From Cymbidium sinense (lineage: Eukaryota > Streptophyta > Magnoliopsida > Asparagales > Orchidaceae), in the NCBI GenBank assembly GCA_021442155.1, contig CM038222.1, positions 53,873,352 through 53,937,351 on the forward strand: a stretch of 64,000 nt of DNA, in the 5' to 3' direction. Position numbers and translations under genes: made by a program. Under the pieces are notes generated by a model. That model did not search any database, was not told the DNA's origin, and saw only the letters and a list, made by a program, of their open reading frames with translations. Each line of letters begins with the position of its first letter. Within the stretch, counting starts at the first letter, position 1. This document shows, piece after piece, positions 23,504 to 35,365 of the stretch.

Positions 23504-23845
23504 TAGAGGTTTAATGGAGAAGTATATAGAAAGTAAGGAGGATCTACATATGATATTTGTTGAGTTAGATAAATCCTTTGATAAAGTTTCAAGAGATGTT
23601 ATTCGGAGTGCTCTAGAAAAGGAAGGAGTTAAATTTTATAATATTCAAGTCATTAAGGATATATGCTAGAGTTGTTACTTGTGTCCAAACACAAGGAGGA
23701 TTGACAACATACTTCCCTATTTTAGTTGGATTACATGCAGGATTAAGCCTTTATCTTATGCTTTATGTTATGGATGTTCTTACTAGCCATTTACCTGAAG
23801 ATTTACCTTGGTGTATGCATTTCAAGTTGGATGGTTGAAGTGGAG
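23504..23845 (+). pseudogene. LINE (non-LTR) reverse transcriptase fragment
   Basis: From ~23,512 the plus frame reads GLMEKYIESKEDLHMIF, then VELDKSFDKVSRDVIRSALE, the pattern of the first RT palm motif region in plant LINE polymerases (a D in a DLEKAYDRV-like context). After a stop at 23,669 another frame continues with VQTQGGLTTYFPI, GLHAGLSLYLML (remnant of the GLHQGSALSP motif) and YVMDVLTSHLPEDLPWCM. The YADD box is not reached: sequence similarity ends near 23,845. About 110 codons remain of a protein normally around a thousand residues long. It abuts the LTR end at 23,503, so the LTR element probably inserted into it. Confidence 0.75.
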
Positions 23846-24059
23846 GAATGCATCTAGCCTGTTGTGTGATATAAAAGTATAAACTGATGGTACAGATAAA
23901 AAATAGAGAAGCATAAATATGAAAAAATCTAACTAGTGTTACAGATGGTAACAAACATAACTATATTATAGTACAAATAATGAAACATAAGTGATAAATA
24001 GCAAGTAAATAAATATTTGTACTACAAACACATAAGTAACACTATTCTAACCAGCTATC
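23846..24059. other. Spacer without recognisable genes
   Basis: AT-rich, between the LINE fragment and the plant mobile domain remnant. One end of the MULE should lie near here, but I see no terminal inverted repeat matching the 29.4 kb end. Confidence 0.3.
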
Positions 24060-25770
24060 ACCTTCGTCGTCTATGTGGAATAGCACTACTCTTAGGTGTA
24101 TACTGATCAGGTGCACGTGGTGGAAAATCTCACAGCTGATGGTGACCCTCCAATGTAGGCTCTCCATGAAGCACATCATCATGCAATGTCACTCCATATG
24201 TCTGTATAGGATAGTCCTGTGATGGGATAAAAGGCGGTTGTGGCTAAGAACTAGGTTATGCGTAGATGGACACGATATGTAGATGGTCGACACCCCGTCA
24301 TATAGCTCATCATCGGCGAGAAACCTCATGTTTGTGAGACAAGCTATATTACAATGTGTATCGTAGTCTCAAGTCACTACAAAGCTTCTTATATCTATCT
24401 ACCTAACTTATGCTCATCAGCGATCAATACGGTTGAAAGATTTCTGAATAGCCAAGATGTGCTCTGACTGCATGAAAAATAACATTTGAAATTAGCCTCA
24501 ATTATGTAATCAACATATTGAATTTTACAGGAAATTTATGTAATTATTCACATATACGTGCTCCACAGGTGCTCTATGATAATAAGTAGTGAGAGGATCT
24601 ATCGGGGCATTCAGTAGATAAAGTGAAGCCCATAATCTGAACCAAGATATGTACTTGATTAATAGCAGTCTGTCTGTCCTCGTCCTCATCCAAGCCATCA
24701 ACTATACGCTCTCTCCTCCTCTCCCACGCAGCTATGTGTACCTAGAGATAATCAACCCAATCTACATAAGCTTTTCCACGGCCATCGACCCTTTTGAAGG
24801 TAGAGTCTACAGGTGCAACATCAATCCAGGATAGAAGTCCAAACTATCTCAGAACTCAGTCTGGTAGGTGTCATTCTACCCTCTTTTAGCTGATGAGTGG
24901 GGCACGTGCTAACCAAATATCAGAACTTGAGCATATACCTAATAGGTGCTGCCTGATCTACTCAGTATAGGGCTCTCAAATCACCTGTGCATGTTACAAG
25001 GTATATTCAAATAAGCATATAGATTATGAAAAGTAAACTCAATGATTACTCTGAAGGTCATACCTGCCACATTCCCTATTGACATCTGGTACACAAATCG
25101 CTCATTCCACCTGTTTAAATAACATATTTAGAACATGCATAGAAGCTTCAAATTGAATTAGCAAGAAACATTTCTTACCTCAAACCAATGTTGAGCCCAT
25201 CCAAATCTCTCGGATATGGCACATGTAGAGTTGGCCTCCCAACATGAAGGTGCTCTCAAGACCATATCTGAAGTAGATGTAAGTAGTCAGCCATATTAGC
25301 CCTAGATGGCCTGGTCGACTCATATAACTCCCTATATAGATGTGCCAAAACTGCTCCTTTAATGGACAATGTACTGAAAGTATCTAGGTTCTCAAGCAAT
25401 GGAAGATACTACAGATGGACCTCAAATCCTGAAGTGTCTGGTAGTAGGAAGCTCCTAATAAGAAACAAAATATAGGCTCTCTTCCAACCATGCAGGGAGG
25501 TTATACTAGGGTGGACCTCTGAAAGAGGCTGATCTGACTGCATAGTATCCTCCTTAGCATGTTCCCTACGCATGCATCTAACTGGAGGGGGTGCCCCTTG
25601 CCATCGTACCTGTTGAAAGAAATGCATGTCATAATCAATGTTAAGCAAATATATAACTGAAAAGGGAAATTGTAATGTATTATAATAAATCAGAAATTTT
25701 TAAAAGCATCAAATTGTGTAGAACCCTAAACTATAGTAACTACAACATACCTTCTACTATTGACATTATA
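24060..25770 (-). pseudogene. Plant mobile domain (PMD, MAIN-like) remnant with introns
   Basis: The minus translation gives the PMD pattern: GWKRAYILFLIRSFLLPD, VHL-stop-YLPLLENLD, AVLAHLYRELYEST, NMADYLHLLQIW, and later RAPLIS, HLPD-VLR-FGL, KRVDGRGKAYVDWVDYL. These are the blocks seen in plant MAIN/MAIL proteins and PMD transposon proteins. Three good GT-AG introns are visible: 25,610-25,750 (GTATGT…CAACAG), 25,111-25,178 (GTAAGA…AACAG) and 24,985-25,063 (GTATGA…GCACAG). Stops (for example at ~25,406) show it is dead. It lies directly downstream of the SWIM finger of a MULE transposase on the same strand, suggesting one composite transposon gene; a separate captured gene is the alternative. 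Confidence 0.75.
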
Positions 25771-28391
25771 TGGGCACGATGACCTGTAATGACTAACTGT
25801 CTTGCATAAACTACATGATCTACTATTGCTACCTATGTTATCATCCATACTATTTCTAAATCTACTAGTGCATGGTCTTCCAGACCTTCTATGAAAGCAG
25901 GTGGTAACAACTCGATAATACCTTCTTCAACATTGTAAGTTGCCCATTTAGAACGATCGGGTAATGTATTGAACTCAATTGCGTATGTTAGCTTATACAA
26001 ATGTTGAGTGTAATATTGTGATGCATATATCAGATGATTTCATCTTCTGAATCCCAATGCGGTAATAGCATGCGAGCATGGTAAATGATATATTAATATC
26101 TTATTACAACTGCACCTACACTGACCATTATCCAAGAAATCAACTCTGAATGATCTACATGACCTATAAAATACTTCCATCTCGCTAGAGTTGATGTTAA
26201 TTGGTTCTGGGAATTATCTAGCTTTCCATTCAAAATGTTGTAGCATAGTTGCCACCTGCTATGTGAACATAGATATGTTTGCTTCCTATTACTGAGTTGC
26301 AATGGCAAATATTTTCATAAAAAGTGCAATAATATTATAATAAATAGCAGTGATTAGTGCCTGAATTGGTAACCCACAAACACATTTAAGCACTCCATTG
26401 AAACACCCGGATGTGTTTGTCAACATAGTTCCAAAATGCATTCCACCGTCATGCACCGATGACCATTTGACTAGGTCTCGCTCAACAAGCCATTTGTGTG
26501 CTTCTTCCTTAACATTTTGTATGTCAATCATATAGCAATTAAATTCACACATATCATCAGAGTTTCTAGCCATATACATTTTTTTGGCATAGAAATTCTA
26601 CATCTCCAATTCTAATCTAATATGAATTTTGTGAAATTTTCACGCAAATATCTCAAAATAATGCCTGTGAGCGGCCCATGAAAACACATCTCTACAACCA
26701 CGCAACAAGCCAATATGTTTATCCGATATTATACACTGTCATCACTGGTAGCATCTCCTATAGACACATTGTAAACTAAAGCCAAGATTCATTTGATTCA
26801 GATTCAACCACAGTAAAGGCAAGAGGAAATAATCTGTTGTTTCCATTAATTACAACAGTAGTAAGCAATGTACCACGATACTTGCCAAGTAAGAATGTAC
26901 TATCCAAGCTCAGGATTGGATGACAACTGCCCCAGCTAAAAATAGATGGACCGAAAGCCCAAAAAAGTCTCTGGAATCAGTGTGCAGTGCTTAACTGTAT
27001 TCTATAGACCGTACCTGGTATACTAGAACAAACTGCTTCCATAAAAATATTGAGAGTCCTGTAAGACTCTTCCCAACTACCAAAAATTACCTTAATTTTC
27101 TTACTCCTAGTATCCCAGGCATTCATGTAAGATACCTTCACATTAAATTTTGATTCAATTCGACTTATAATCTCCCTAAGTTTTAGATCAATTTGATACT
27201 GGATTACAGGTAGAATCAAACAAGCAATAAATTTAGAACTGCATTGGCATTGACCACTGCCTATCACTATATTCATGCATCTGTGGTCATCTCCAACCTA
27301 GAGATTCTCTAGGAACCTCCTAGACTCTTGTTGCGACTATAATGTAGGCACTAGTTACATGCCTTACTAGGATTATCGTATTGTACACATATCACTGTAA
27401 AGTTCTTCTGGTTTGAAGTACTTGTTTGAAATTGGACGTTGTTAACTATGGACCAACCAATAACAGTAAAGTGAAGACTTCTTTTACTCATAAAACACAT
27501 TCCTTCAACAAGTTCACCTGGGATTTCAACATCATCTGATAGGACATTTTCCTCAGATGGTCCATCAAAGATAATATTGTTATCCCATTCTCTCATTGTT
27601 TGACAAATTCGGACATAGTCATTATTAGAAAACATTTGACATTTGCTTTCATTATTCTAGAATGAATGATTCTTTAACAGATCATGGTTGCTTACATAAT
27701 CAGCCATAGTTTCTAACCCAAGTGAACAATCATCATCACTATTATTATTCTAGTTACTTGAGCCACCGCTTATGGTCTCGTATCATCATCGCCTACAACA
27801 CTATGTGGCACAAATGGTTCATGAATGATAAATAACATCACCTATGGATTTGTAATTCTATTCCACAAATAAGTATTGGAACTATTGCATATTATTGAAA
27901 ATTAACTACGAAAGTAGGATAAGTTATACAAGATATTATCGGAGAATCAATTCTTCAAAGCAGCTCTACGTCATTAAAGGGGCAGGTGAGATGAAATCCT
28001 ACGTAAGGTTCGATGGAATTTTTGCTGACCTTAAGATAGGATCAGCTCATGTGGATGCAAAATTAGCATCTTCAACTTTAACATAGAGCACTAATGTCAG
28101 ACGAGAAGCTTCGTCCAGTATAACATCACAAACTTCATCATCAAAAATAACTAATGCTATAAATCTATTCCCCACTGGATAATGACATGTCAGACTAACT
28201 ATGTGATGTTGTGAATCAATGTGTAGTGATCTCATAATTTTTTGTTTCAAATCTAATAAGGTGTTGTGTCGTAGAATCTTAATTGGATGATTTTGACTAC
28301 CAACATAAGTTGGAATAAACTGATCGTCAACTCTTAGTTCACCTCCGTAGAATAAGATCAACGAGACCAACTCTCTACTCATTGTTGACAA
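25771..28391 (-). pseudogene. MuDR/Mutator-like (MULE) transposase remnant
   Basis: Parts in order on minus. 28,391-28,047: N-terminal domain starting MSTMSRELVSLILFYGGE, like the ubiquitin/PB1-like start of MuDR proteins. 27,635-27,351: the MFSNNDYVRICQ segment that precedes the zinc-binding region. 27,276-26,977: KVSYMNAWDTRSKK and FGSWEESYRTL, typical of MULE transposases. 26,980-26,770: WAFGPSI, SLDSTFLLGKYRGTLL and NGNNRLFPLAFTVVE, with the first catalytic Asp in SLDSTF. ~26,740-26,720: ISDKHIGL, second Asp, in another frame. 26,579-26,289: HDGGMHFGTMLTNTSGCFNGV. ~26,160-26,045: SWIM finger CRCSCNKILIYHLPCSH with all Cys/His present. The reading frame changes several times with stops, so it is inactive. 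It is followed by the PMD remnant. Confidence 0.85.
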
Positions 28392-29480
28392 GATGAGTCG
28401 AGACGAAATAAATATCTAAAATACAACCAATTACATTGTAATTACATAAATTTGGAAATAACTTGCACAAATGACTTTGAATGTAGTACAGAAAGCGAAA
28501 GACTTAACTTAGCCAAATTTACCGTCTAATTGGAGTTAAATTAAATCCAGATGAATTCTTACACTAATCCTTTAAACTCATTTGCCAGCAAGAATTAGTG
28601 AATTCCTAATTATGAATGTGATATCAGTTGTGCTAGATTACACAAGGCAAATGATATGTAGCTCAACCGACACTCCGATTATATTGCATTTAAGTTTATT
28701 GCATCTCAAATCATAGTCCCACTTAGGCAACCACATTTCTACTTTTCTAAATCCTACAGATCAATCTAACAATAGGATTTTCCCTGGGTTAATCTGACTA
28801 TGCGTAAGTTCAGTGGATTACCTAAAGCAGCTACATAAACGTGCATAATAATAACGTTTGACTGGTAATAAATTAAATGTACCTCAGTTACCAAATGAAA
28901 TCCAACCCTAATTATACCAATCAAGACAACCTAAACAATTACACATGAAAACATTAGAGATTTACAGTGCATGTACGAAGATTGATGTCAACGTGCACTG
29001 CAAACAATGAATGTAGCCGTCGGAAACTTCGCTAAAAGGAAGGGAGCCGTCGGAAACTTCGCTAAAAGGAAGGGAGCCGCCCTAAGTCGTTGTTTGGCTT
29101 CGCAGCCGCTTGACGGGGAAGGTTGTCGAACGGGGATGCTCACGACAAGAAAAATTCAATCGACGCATGTGGAGAGGTCTGGGCTGGGACTTCGGAGGCT
29201 TGGGGAGCCGTAGTCCACCAATGGGTCACGATCGAAGCATTGGGAGTGGTTTGAGCTGTGGAGCTGCCACACCGGAGCTGCGTTGCCGCTGACAGACGAC
29301 GGAAATGCTCTCCGCGAGGGCCAATGTCGAGTTAGGAGGGATACGAAAAATGAAAATAGGGTCGTTCGGCCCCATTTTGTTAACTTAAGCTAGTCGCCCA
29401 CCCGTTTAAAATGGGAGACTAGCTCCGATCTAAATCTGGGCTGGCCGCCTCTCGGCGTTGATAGCTAGTCTCTCTTCTAA
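28392..29480 (-). other. MULE 5' region, GC-rich end with palindrome
   Basis: Upstream of the transposase start. 28,400-29,000 is plain non-coding. 29,000-29,340 is GC-rich with a perfect 30-bp tandem duplication (29,016-29,045 and 29,046-29,075). A hairpin at 29,388-29,424 has arms AGCTAGTCGCCCA and TGGGAGACTAGCT, and GCTAGTCTC recurs at ~29,463. The composition drops sharply to AT-rich at ~29,485, which may be the transposon edge. I could not find the partner terminal repeat on the other side. Confidence 0.4.
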
Positions 29481-30431
29481 TATGATTCTACTTAAATTAA
29501 ATTTTTTAATAATATTTAATTTATTAATTATATTTTAAATCATACTTATTTTAAAATTTTGCCCAAAAATAATAGCAATATTTAGTGTTGTAAAATTATT
29601 GCAGGATTTTAATTGCTGTAAAGAATATCGATTTAAATTGCTGCAAAATGCAGCAATTTAAACGGCCGAAATTCTTCAAAATTCACAATGACTTTCAAAG
29701 CATTGCAAATTAAATATGATCGAACAAAATATTATTTATTAAATAAATAATTTTATAAAAATTAATCGAATTTGATTTAATTATTAAACTGAATTATAAG
29801 ATCAATAATTAATCAGCATTTTTAACAACCACAATAACTTCTGTCAGGGGACATTTTTCTATCATCAGAAAATGCTAATGTTTTTTTTTTTTTTTTTTTT
29901 TATTTAAATCTCTTCTCCTCTAATGAAGTAACCTCCACGGCGCCATGAAGGAAACTTAAACTGGTTGACTATTAAGTTGTATGGCTTGAATGGTTTGAAG
30001 TGTTACTTCTAATTTCAAGAAAAGATAATAAACGAGGGGACTCTTCTGAGTTCTAGAAAATAGAACATAAGGAGAAATTAGAGATTAGTGTTGAACAAAA
30101 ACAAAGGAAAATTCAAATCAACACACTTAGGAACTGTTTAAGATTCTTTTTTTATTTTATATTTAAGATATATTTATTTAGGATTTTTTAAGTAATTTTT
30201 TTAAAATAAATCATATTACTTAAGAAAATAAAAAATAAAGATATTTTAGTATTTTCAAAATAATATGATTATCAAATATATTTTCAAATCAAAATATAAA
30301 TTAAATAGTATAAAAATAAAAATAGAAATAAAAAATAAAATTGAACCGAAATAGCCTAAAGCCTTTATCCACCAAGGGACTGTTTGGGATCAAATTTATT
30401 TCTTTAGAATTTTGAGTATATATATATATAT

Positions 30432-30519
<88 letters not shown>

Positions 30520-30774
30520 TATATTTTGATTTAAAATAAATATATTTAATCATAATAGTTATTTTTGAAAATACTGAAAACATCTGATTATTATTGAGTA
30601 TTTTTAAAAATAATGTGAATTATTTTTTAAAAAGTATTTATAAAATACATTAAACAAATTCATTTTTAAAAATAATATAAAAATAAAAATGTTCTCAAAC
30701 AGTCTCTTATAAATTTCGACTATTCTACTTTATTGAATCTTCTTCACTTTACCATTTGCCTAAATTGGTGTCTC
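29481..30774. repeat. AT-rich spacer with (TA)n microsatellite
   Basis: No gene. It contains a T-tract (29,881-29,901), an element related to 43,960-44,182 on the opposite strand, and a long (TA)n run at ~30,416-30,513 with one GA interruption. The Tat element's 5' LTR is not recognisable here, so that element is probably 5'-truncated at ~30,770. Confidence 0.6.
29881..30062 (-). mobile_element. A-tailed retroposon fragment, copy 1
   Basis: Its reverse complement shares AGTCAACCAGTTT, TTCATGG-GCCGT and GTTACTTCATTAG, in order, with 43,960-44,110 on plus. Both copies are followed downstream by an A-rich tail (here the T-tract at 29,881). This suggests a non-LTR retroposon. The family is not identified. 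Confidence 0.4.
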
Positions 30775-31440
30775 TCTCATTGTCCATACGATGGGGCGAC
30801 TGACCCACATGAATACATCGATCATTACAGGACTATCATGCATATCCGACGAGCTCGACCCCCTTTTTCAAGTCTTTCCGCTTACCCTTAAGGGACAAGC
30901 TCGCACTTGGTTCTCCCTTCCAAGGGAATCCATCCATACCTTTGTGAACTTCGCCAAGATTTTTGTAGAACAGTTCATTGCAAACCGGAGGATCATTAAA
31001 GATTCCTCCCATCTCTCCGGCATTCATCAAAATAAGGGCGAATCACTTAAGGAATACTTCCAGAGGTTCTCCTTAGAAGCCCGCCAAATACCTGGAGTAG
31101 ACCCAGAACTATTAAGAGGAGTTTTCCTGAGGACTCGTCAGGGCCTTTTACTTGTCACATTGTCCGAGACACGGTCACATATGCGACTTGGTTCATCGTG
31201 TGGAAGCACAAATCTCTGCTAATGAAAGCGCCATTGCAAACAATTTGAGCGATCTACGGGAAAAGCGTAAAAGCACCCAGGAATGCGGACAATCCTATCA
31301 AAGAAGAAACAAAGCGGTCGTGATCTCCTCCGACCTATATCAATGGCGTGAACCACGGCGAAAGGAATACATGCCGAACACATCTCTGTTAACCTCTTAA
31401 TTATTCGAGATAAAGAAAATATCAAGTGGCGCATCCACGA
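30775..31440 (+). pseudogene. Tat-lineage gypsy gag remnant
   Basis: Frame 1 opens with PYDGATDPHEYIDHYRTIMH (from ~30,785). It then shifts to a 143-codon open stretch (30,791-31,222) with FPLTLKGQARTWFSLP, FVEQFIANRRI and GESLKEYFQRFSLEA, which are the core helices of the retrotransposon gag domain of plant Tat elements. The N-terminus is missing. The frameshift near 30,835 and a loss of frame after ~31,130 make it a pseudogene. No intact CCHC zinc knuckle is seen. It is followed by protease, RT, RNase H, a second RNase H and integrase in the usual order. Confidence 0.8.
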
Positions 31441-31639
31441 AACTAAATTCGGAAATCAAGAGCAATATTGTCACTTCCATCAAGTCGTGGACATACTCTT
31501 GAGGCATGCAAACAACTCAAAGAAGAAATTGAGAGGCTCATTCAGCAAGGATATCTACGTCGATTTGTGAAGAATCAACCGACTCAGACAAACATACCTC
31601 CAACTGGGGGGCAACCAGGACAATCATTATAGAAATAAT

Positions 31640-32080
31640 AAAATAATCATCAAACAGTTGGAGAAATTGAAACAATTGAAGGAGGATCAATACTATCTAA
31701 TCAAGTTCTCATTCTCACGAGCCGGAGTTAAAAGTCTCTCCGATCACTCCATCACTTTTAATGACTTAGACTTAGAAGGAGTACATGTTCCTCATCAAGA
31801 TCCACTTATCATCAAAGCAGGGATCGGTGACCCATGTTATAATATTAAGAAAATTTTGATTGACAATGACAGTTCTGTTGATGTCTTATTTTACTCCACA
31901 TTTCTTGGCATGGGTCTGGTTAGGGAAAAGCTCCAACCCGCTGCAGGACCATTATACGGGTTTGATAATCGCCCTGTGTGAGTAGAGGGAACAATCACTC
32001 TTCCCGTTGTCCTTGGTGAATTTTCTCGACAAGTGACTCATTTAATCTAATTCATGGTGGTCAAGTCGGTACATATAGCT
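31640..32080 (+). pseudogene. Tat-lineage aspartic protease remnant
   Basis: An open stretch at 31,658-31,981 carries the Tat protease core: ITFNDLDLEGVHVPHQDPL, then KKILIDNDSSVDVLFYSTF, in which the active-site D-GSS has become DNDSS, and PLYGFDNRPV. After a stop the reading continues with VEGTITLPVVLGEFSRQV. It would cleave the polyprotein if active; the changed active site and the stop say it is not. Confidence 0.75.
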
Positions 32081-32287
32081 ATCTTTGGAAGGCCCCTCCA
32101 ATCAATTTTTGGTGCTCACTTGATCTCATCTTAAGATGAAATTTCCAATCCTGGAGTTGGGGTGGTAGAAAATCATAAGCCATCGTATTACCCGGATAGC
32201 TCAACCACGCCCTTCTATGACCTTCAGCATCGAAGATTTTAATTTTCAAGATGAAAAGTACCCCAGAAAGCTTCGCCTGTAGAAGAC

Positions 32288-33276
32288 TTGCTCTCTGTTG
32301 TATTATCAGATGACCAACCACCACGAACAGTGCAAGTGGGATCCATGCTCTCAGAAGAACAAAGGGAAAAATATATAGACTTCTTGCGCAGAAATCAAGA
32401 CATCTTCGCTTGGAGTCCGACGGATATGCCGGGGGTTGACCCCAATGTAATCATGCACTCCCTCAAGATTGATCTGATATTCAAATCGATCATCCAGAAG
32501 AAGTGAAGTTTTGCACCTGATCGCCTCCAAGCTATTGAACAAGAAGTTAACAAGCTTCTAGAAGCGGGATTCATACGAGAGGTACATTACCCTACATGGC
32601 TAGCGAATGTTGTCATGGTTAAGAAAACAAACGGAACATGGAGAATGTGTATTGATTACACTGACCTCAACAAAGCTTGCCCGAAAGATAGTTTTCCCCT
32701 TCCTCGAATCGATCAGCTGGTTGATGCTACGTCTGGACATCAAATGCTCAGTTTTTTGGATGCTTACTCTGGTTACAACCAAATAAAAATGAACCCAATG
32801 GATGAAGAAGCTACATCATTTCAAACATATAAAGGTTTATACTGTTACCAAGTTATGCCATTTGGATTAAAAAATCTTTGGTGCTACTATCAGCCTTATG
32901 AATAAGGTCTTTAAAGACCTACTAGGCAATGGAGGTATATGTGGATGACATGTTAGTGAAAAGCTTGGAAGAATCACAACATATTTGACTTAGAAATATG
33001 CTTTAACCTTCTTCGACGTTATAACATCATCGACGACCAAATGTGCTTTTGGGGTTACGTGGGAAAATTCTTGGATTTATGGTAACCCACCGTGGATAGA
33101 GGCCAACCAGAAAATCAAGCTCTCAAAAAATATGACTCCCCGATAATATTAAGGAAGTCCAACGTTTGAATGGACAATTCGCATTATCCGCTTAGCCCGT
33201 TGGGATAGATACTTGCCATTCTTTAAAATATTAAAGGGAGCTAAAAATAATAATTTTCAATAGACTGATGAATGTC
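32288..33276 (+). pseudogene. Tat-lineage reverse transcriptase remnant
   Basis: It begins with FLRRNQDIFAWSPTDMPG. The polymerase follows: LLEAGFIREVHYPTWLANVV, KKTNGTWRMCIDYTDLNKAC, PLPRIDQLVDATSGH, FLDAYSGYNQIKM and YCYQVMPFGLKN. The catalytic box YVDDMLVKS is at ~32,937-32,963 in a shifted frame. The residues of the active site are present but at least three frame changes (near 32,505, 32,875 and 32,930) disrupt the gene. The thumb and connection region (to ~33,270) is recognisable but eroded. Confidence 0.85.
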
Positions 33277-34150
33277 AGTCTACTTTTGAGCAGCTAATGG
33301 AGTATTTAGCATCTCCACCCCTACTATCCAAGCCTATTCAAGGAGACATGTTATACTTATATCTCGTAGTTTCTTCCCATGCGATAAGCTCAATTTTAGT
33401 ACGAGAAGATAGTGGGATACAACGACCAATTTATTATGTCAGTAAAATTCTATCTAATATAGAAAGTCATTATCCACTTGCCGATAAGGTGGCTTTGGCT
33501 TTAGTTTTCCTCAGTCCATACTTCCAAGCCCACACTATCAGTGTTTACACTCATTTATCATTAAGGGCCATCCTACAGAAACTAGAAGCATCTAGGAGGT
33601 TAATCAAGTGGTCTGTAGAATTGGGAGAGTTTGATATAAATTTTCTATCTCGCACTGCTATAAAGTCTCAAGTACTTGCAGACTTTATAGTGGAATGCAC
33701 TGCCCCAACTCCAGAGGAGCTATCTGCTACATGTCTTTCATCTCCTCAATGGACCCTCTATGTTGATGGAGCTTAAATCCTTTGGTGAGAATCTACTTAT
33801 TTCCCCGTGAATACTTTAGAGTATGGACTTTGTTTAAAATTCCCTGCAACTAATAATATGGCTGAATATGAGGCTCTCATAGCAGGGTTGAGACTCGCCA
33901 TTGACTGTGAAGCTCAAGACTTAGTCATACACACTAACTCTCAACTTGTCGCCTCCCAAGTTGAGGGAAACTTTAATGCTCATAATCTCAGCTGCAATAC
34001 CTCAACTTGGTAAAGTCTCTTCTTGCCCATTTCAAGACATATCAAATTATTCACATACTACGAGAGAGGAATACTCGAGCTGACACTCTTGCTAAGCTTG
34101 CTTCATCTACTACTGGAGATCTGTTTAAGAGAAGGCATGTTGAAGAAATA
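33277..34150 (+). pseudogene. RNase H and second (archaeal-type) RNase H, Tat hallmark
   Basis: An open stretch at 33,297-33,776 (159 codons) holds the first RNase H/connection region (LLSKPIQGDMLYLYLVVSSH, RPIYYVSKILSNIESHYPL, VLADFIVECTAP) and the first strand of the second RNase H, WTLYVDGA. A new stretch follows (33,807-34,013) with FPATNNMAEYEALIAGLRL and LVIHTNSQLVASQVEG. The NNMAEYEALI segment marks the extra RNase H found in the Tat lineage of gypsy elements. RERNTRADTLAKLAS at ~34,065 closes the domain. Stops at 33,774 and 34,011 inactivate it. Confidence 0.85.
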
Positions 34151-35365
34151 TATTTTTGAGTATCCAAGGGTCATGGGTGATTCAAGCAATTGATGAGATA
34201 AAGGAACATTCATGGATGGACCTCATCCTGTCTTTTCTACAAGAAGGAACTCTCCCTGAAGACCCAACTTCTGTAATTCACCTCCGAAGACAAGCTTCAA
34301 ACTTTCTTGTTATCGAGGTGAACTATACAAAGAGCTTTCTCCATACCTCAAATATCTCTCACCTTGAGGCCGATTGTGCATTAAGAGAGGTTCACTGGGA
34401 TATGTGGAGAACACTAGGAGGAAGGGCTAGCCCTTAAAATTATAAGACAAGAGTTCTATTAGCCTACGATGAAACAAGATGCCTTGGAGTTCACAAAAGT
34501 GTACAAGTTGTCACTCTAACCTCCCACATATGCGCATCTGAGCTCTCATCCATTCAAAGCCCGTGGCCTTTTGCTCTGGGGATTGATATCATGGGACCTT
34601 TTGATAGCATCGAGACAACAAAGTTCATCATTTTAGCCGACTACTTCACTAAATGGGTGGAAGCGAACCACTACTAAAATTATGGAGGCAAATGCTAAAC
34701 AATTTGTTTGGATAAATATAGTATGTCGATTCGGTCTTCCTGCAAAGATCATCACTGACAACGGGACTCAATTCATCGAAAAAGTTATTACATCCTTTTG
34801 CAAAGATCTTCACATTCAACTGCTGCATATGATATAGCACATCCTCAAACTAATGGGTAGACTGAAGCTACCAACAGGACTATACTCAAAGGACTAAAAA
34901 CACGTCTCGAGAAGGCTGGGGGGAAATGGGATGATGAGCTTTCTAATGTTCTTTGGGCTTACCGCACTACATCAGCACCGGTGAGACATATAACTTGTGT
35001 TTGACGCGAAGCTATTATACCGATAGATATTGGGGTTCCAAGTTCAAGAGTTCAATTATTCGATCATGGTAATGAAGAAAAACTCAACACACACGGACTA
35101 CTCCCGAGACATGGCCTACCCGGTTGCTTCCTATCACCAAAGGGTAGCTCATCACTTCAACGAAGAGTAAAACCTCGTCCATATCTATCGGTGACTTGGT
35201 CTGAAGTCTAGAAGTTCTGCAAAGGCCCTCAACGTAATAAACTCTCACCTCTTTGGGATGGCCCATATGTGGTTATATGGTGAAGCGGAACTTTCAAGCT
35301 CAGGATTGAGGAAAAACTTTACCTCGAACTTGGAACACGAGAATCTCAAAATATTATCGGTAATT
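34151..35365 (+). pseudogene. Tat-lineage integrase remnant
   Basis: The zinc-binding N-terminal part is poorly kept (REVHWDMWRTLGG near 34,385). The catalytic core is clear: PFALGIDIMGPFD (first Asp), ADYFTKWVEA, FGLPAKIITDNGTQF (second Asp), then [35 protein letters not shown]. The C-terminal part reads LWDGPYVV and GTFKLR up to ~35,365. The reading frame breaks several times, and the expected HPQTNGQ-E region keeps only HPQTNG-stop-TEA. It is the last sense gene before the 3' untranslated region. Confidence 0.85.

Noticed and set aside
29007..29292. Two overlapping plus-strand frames in the GC-rich MULE edge
   Set aside because: Short, no domain, and partly made by the 30-bp duplication.
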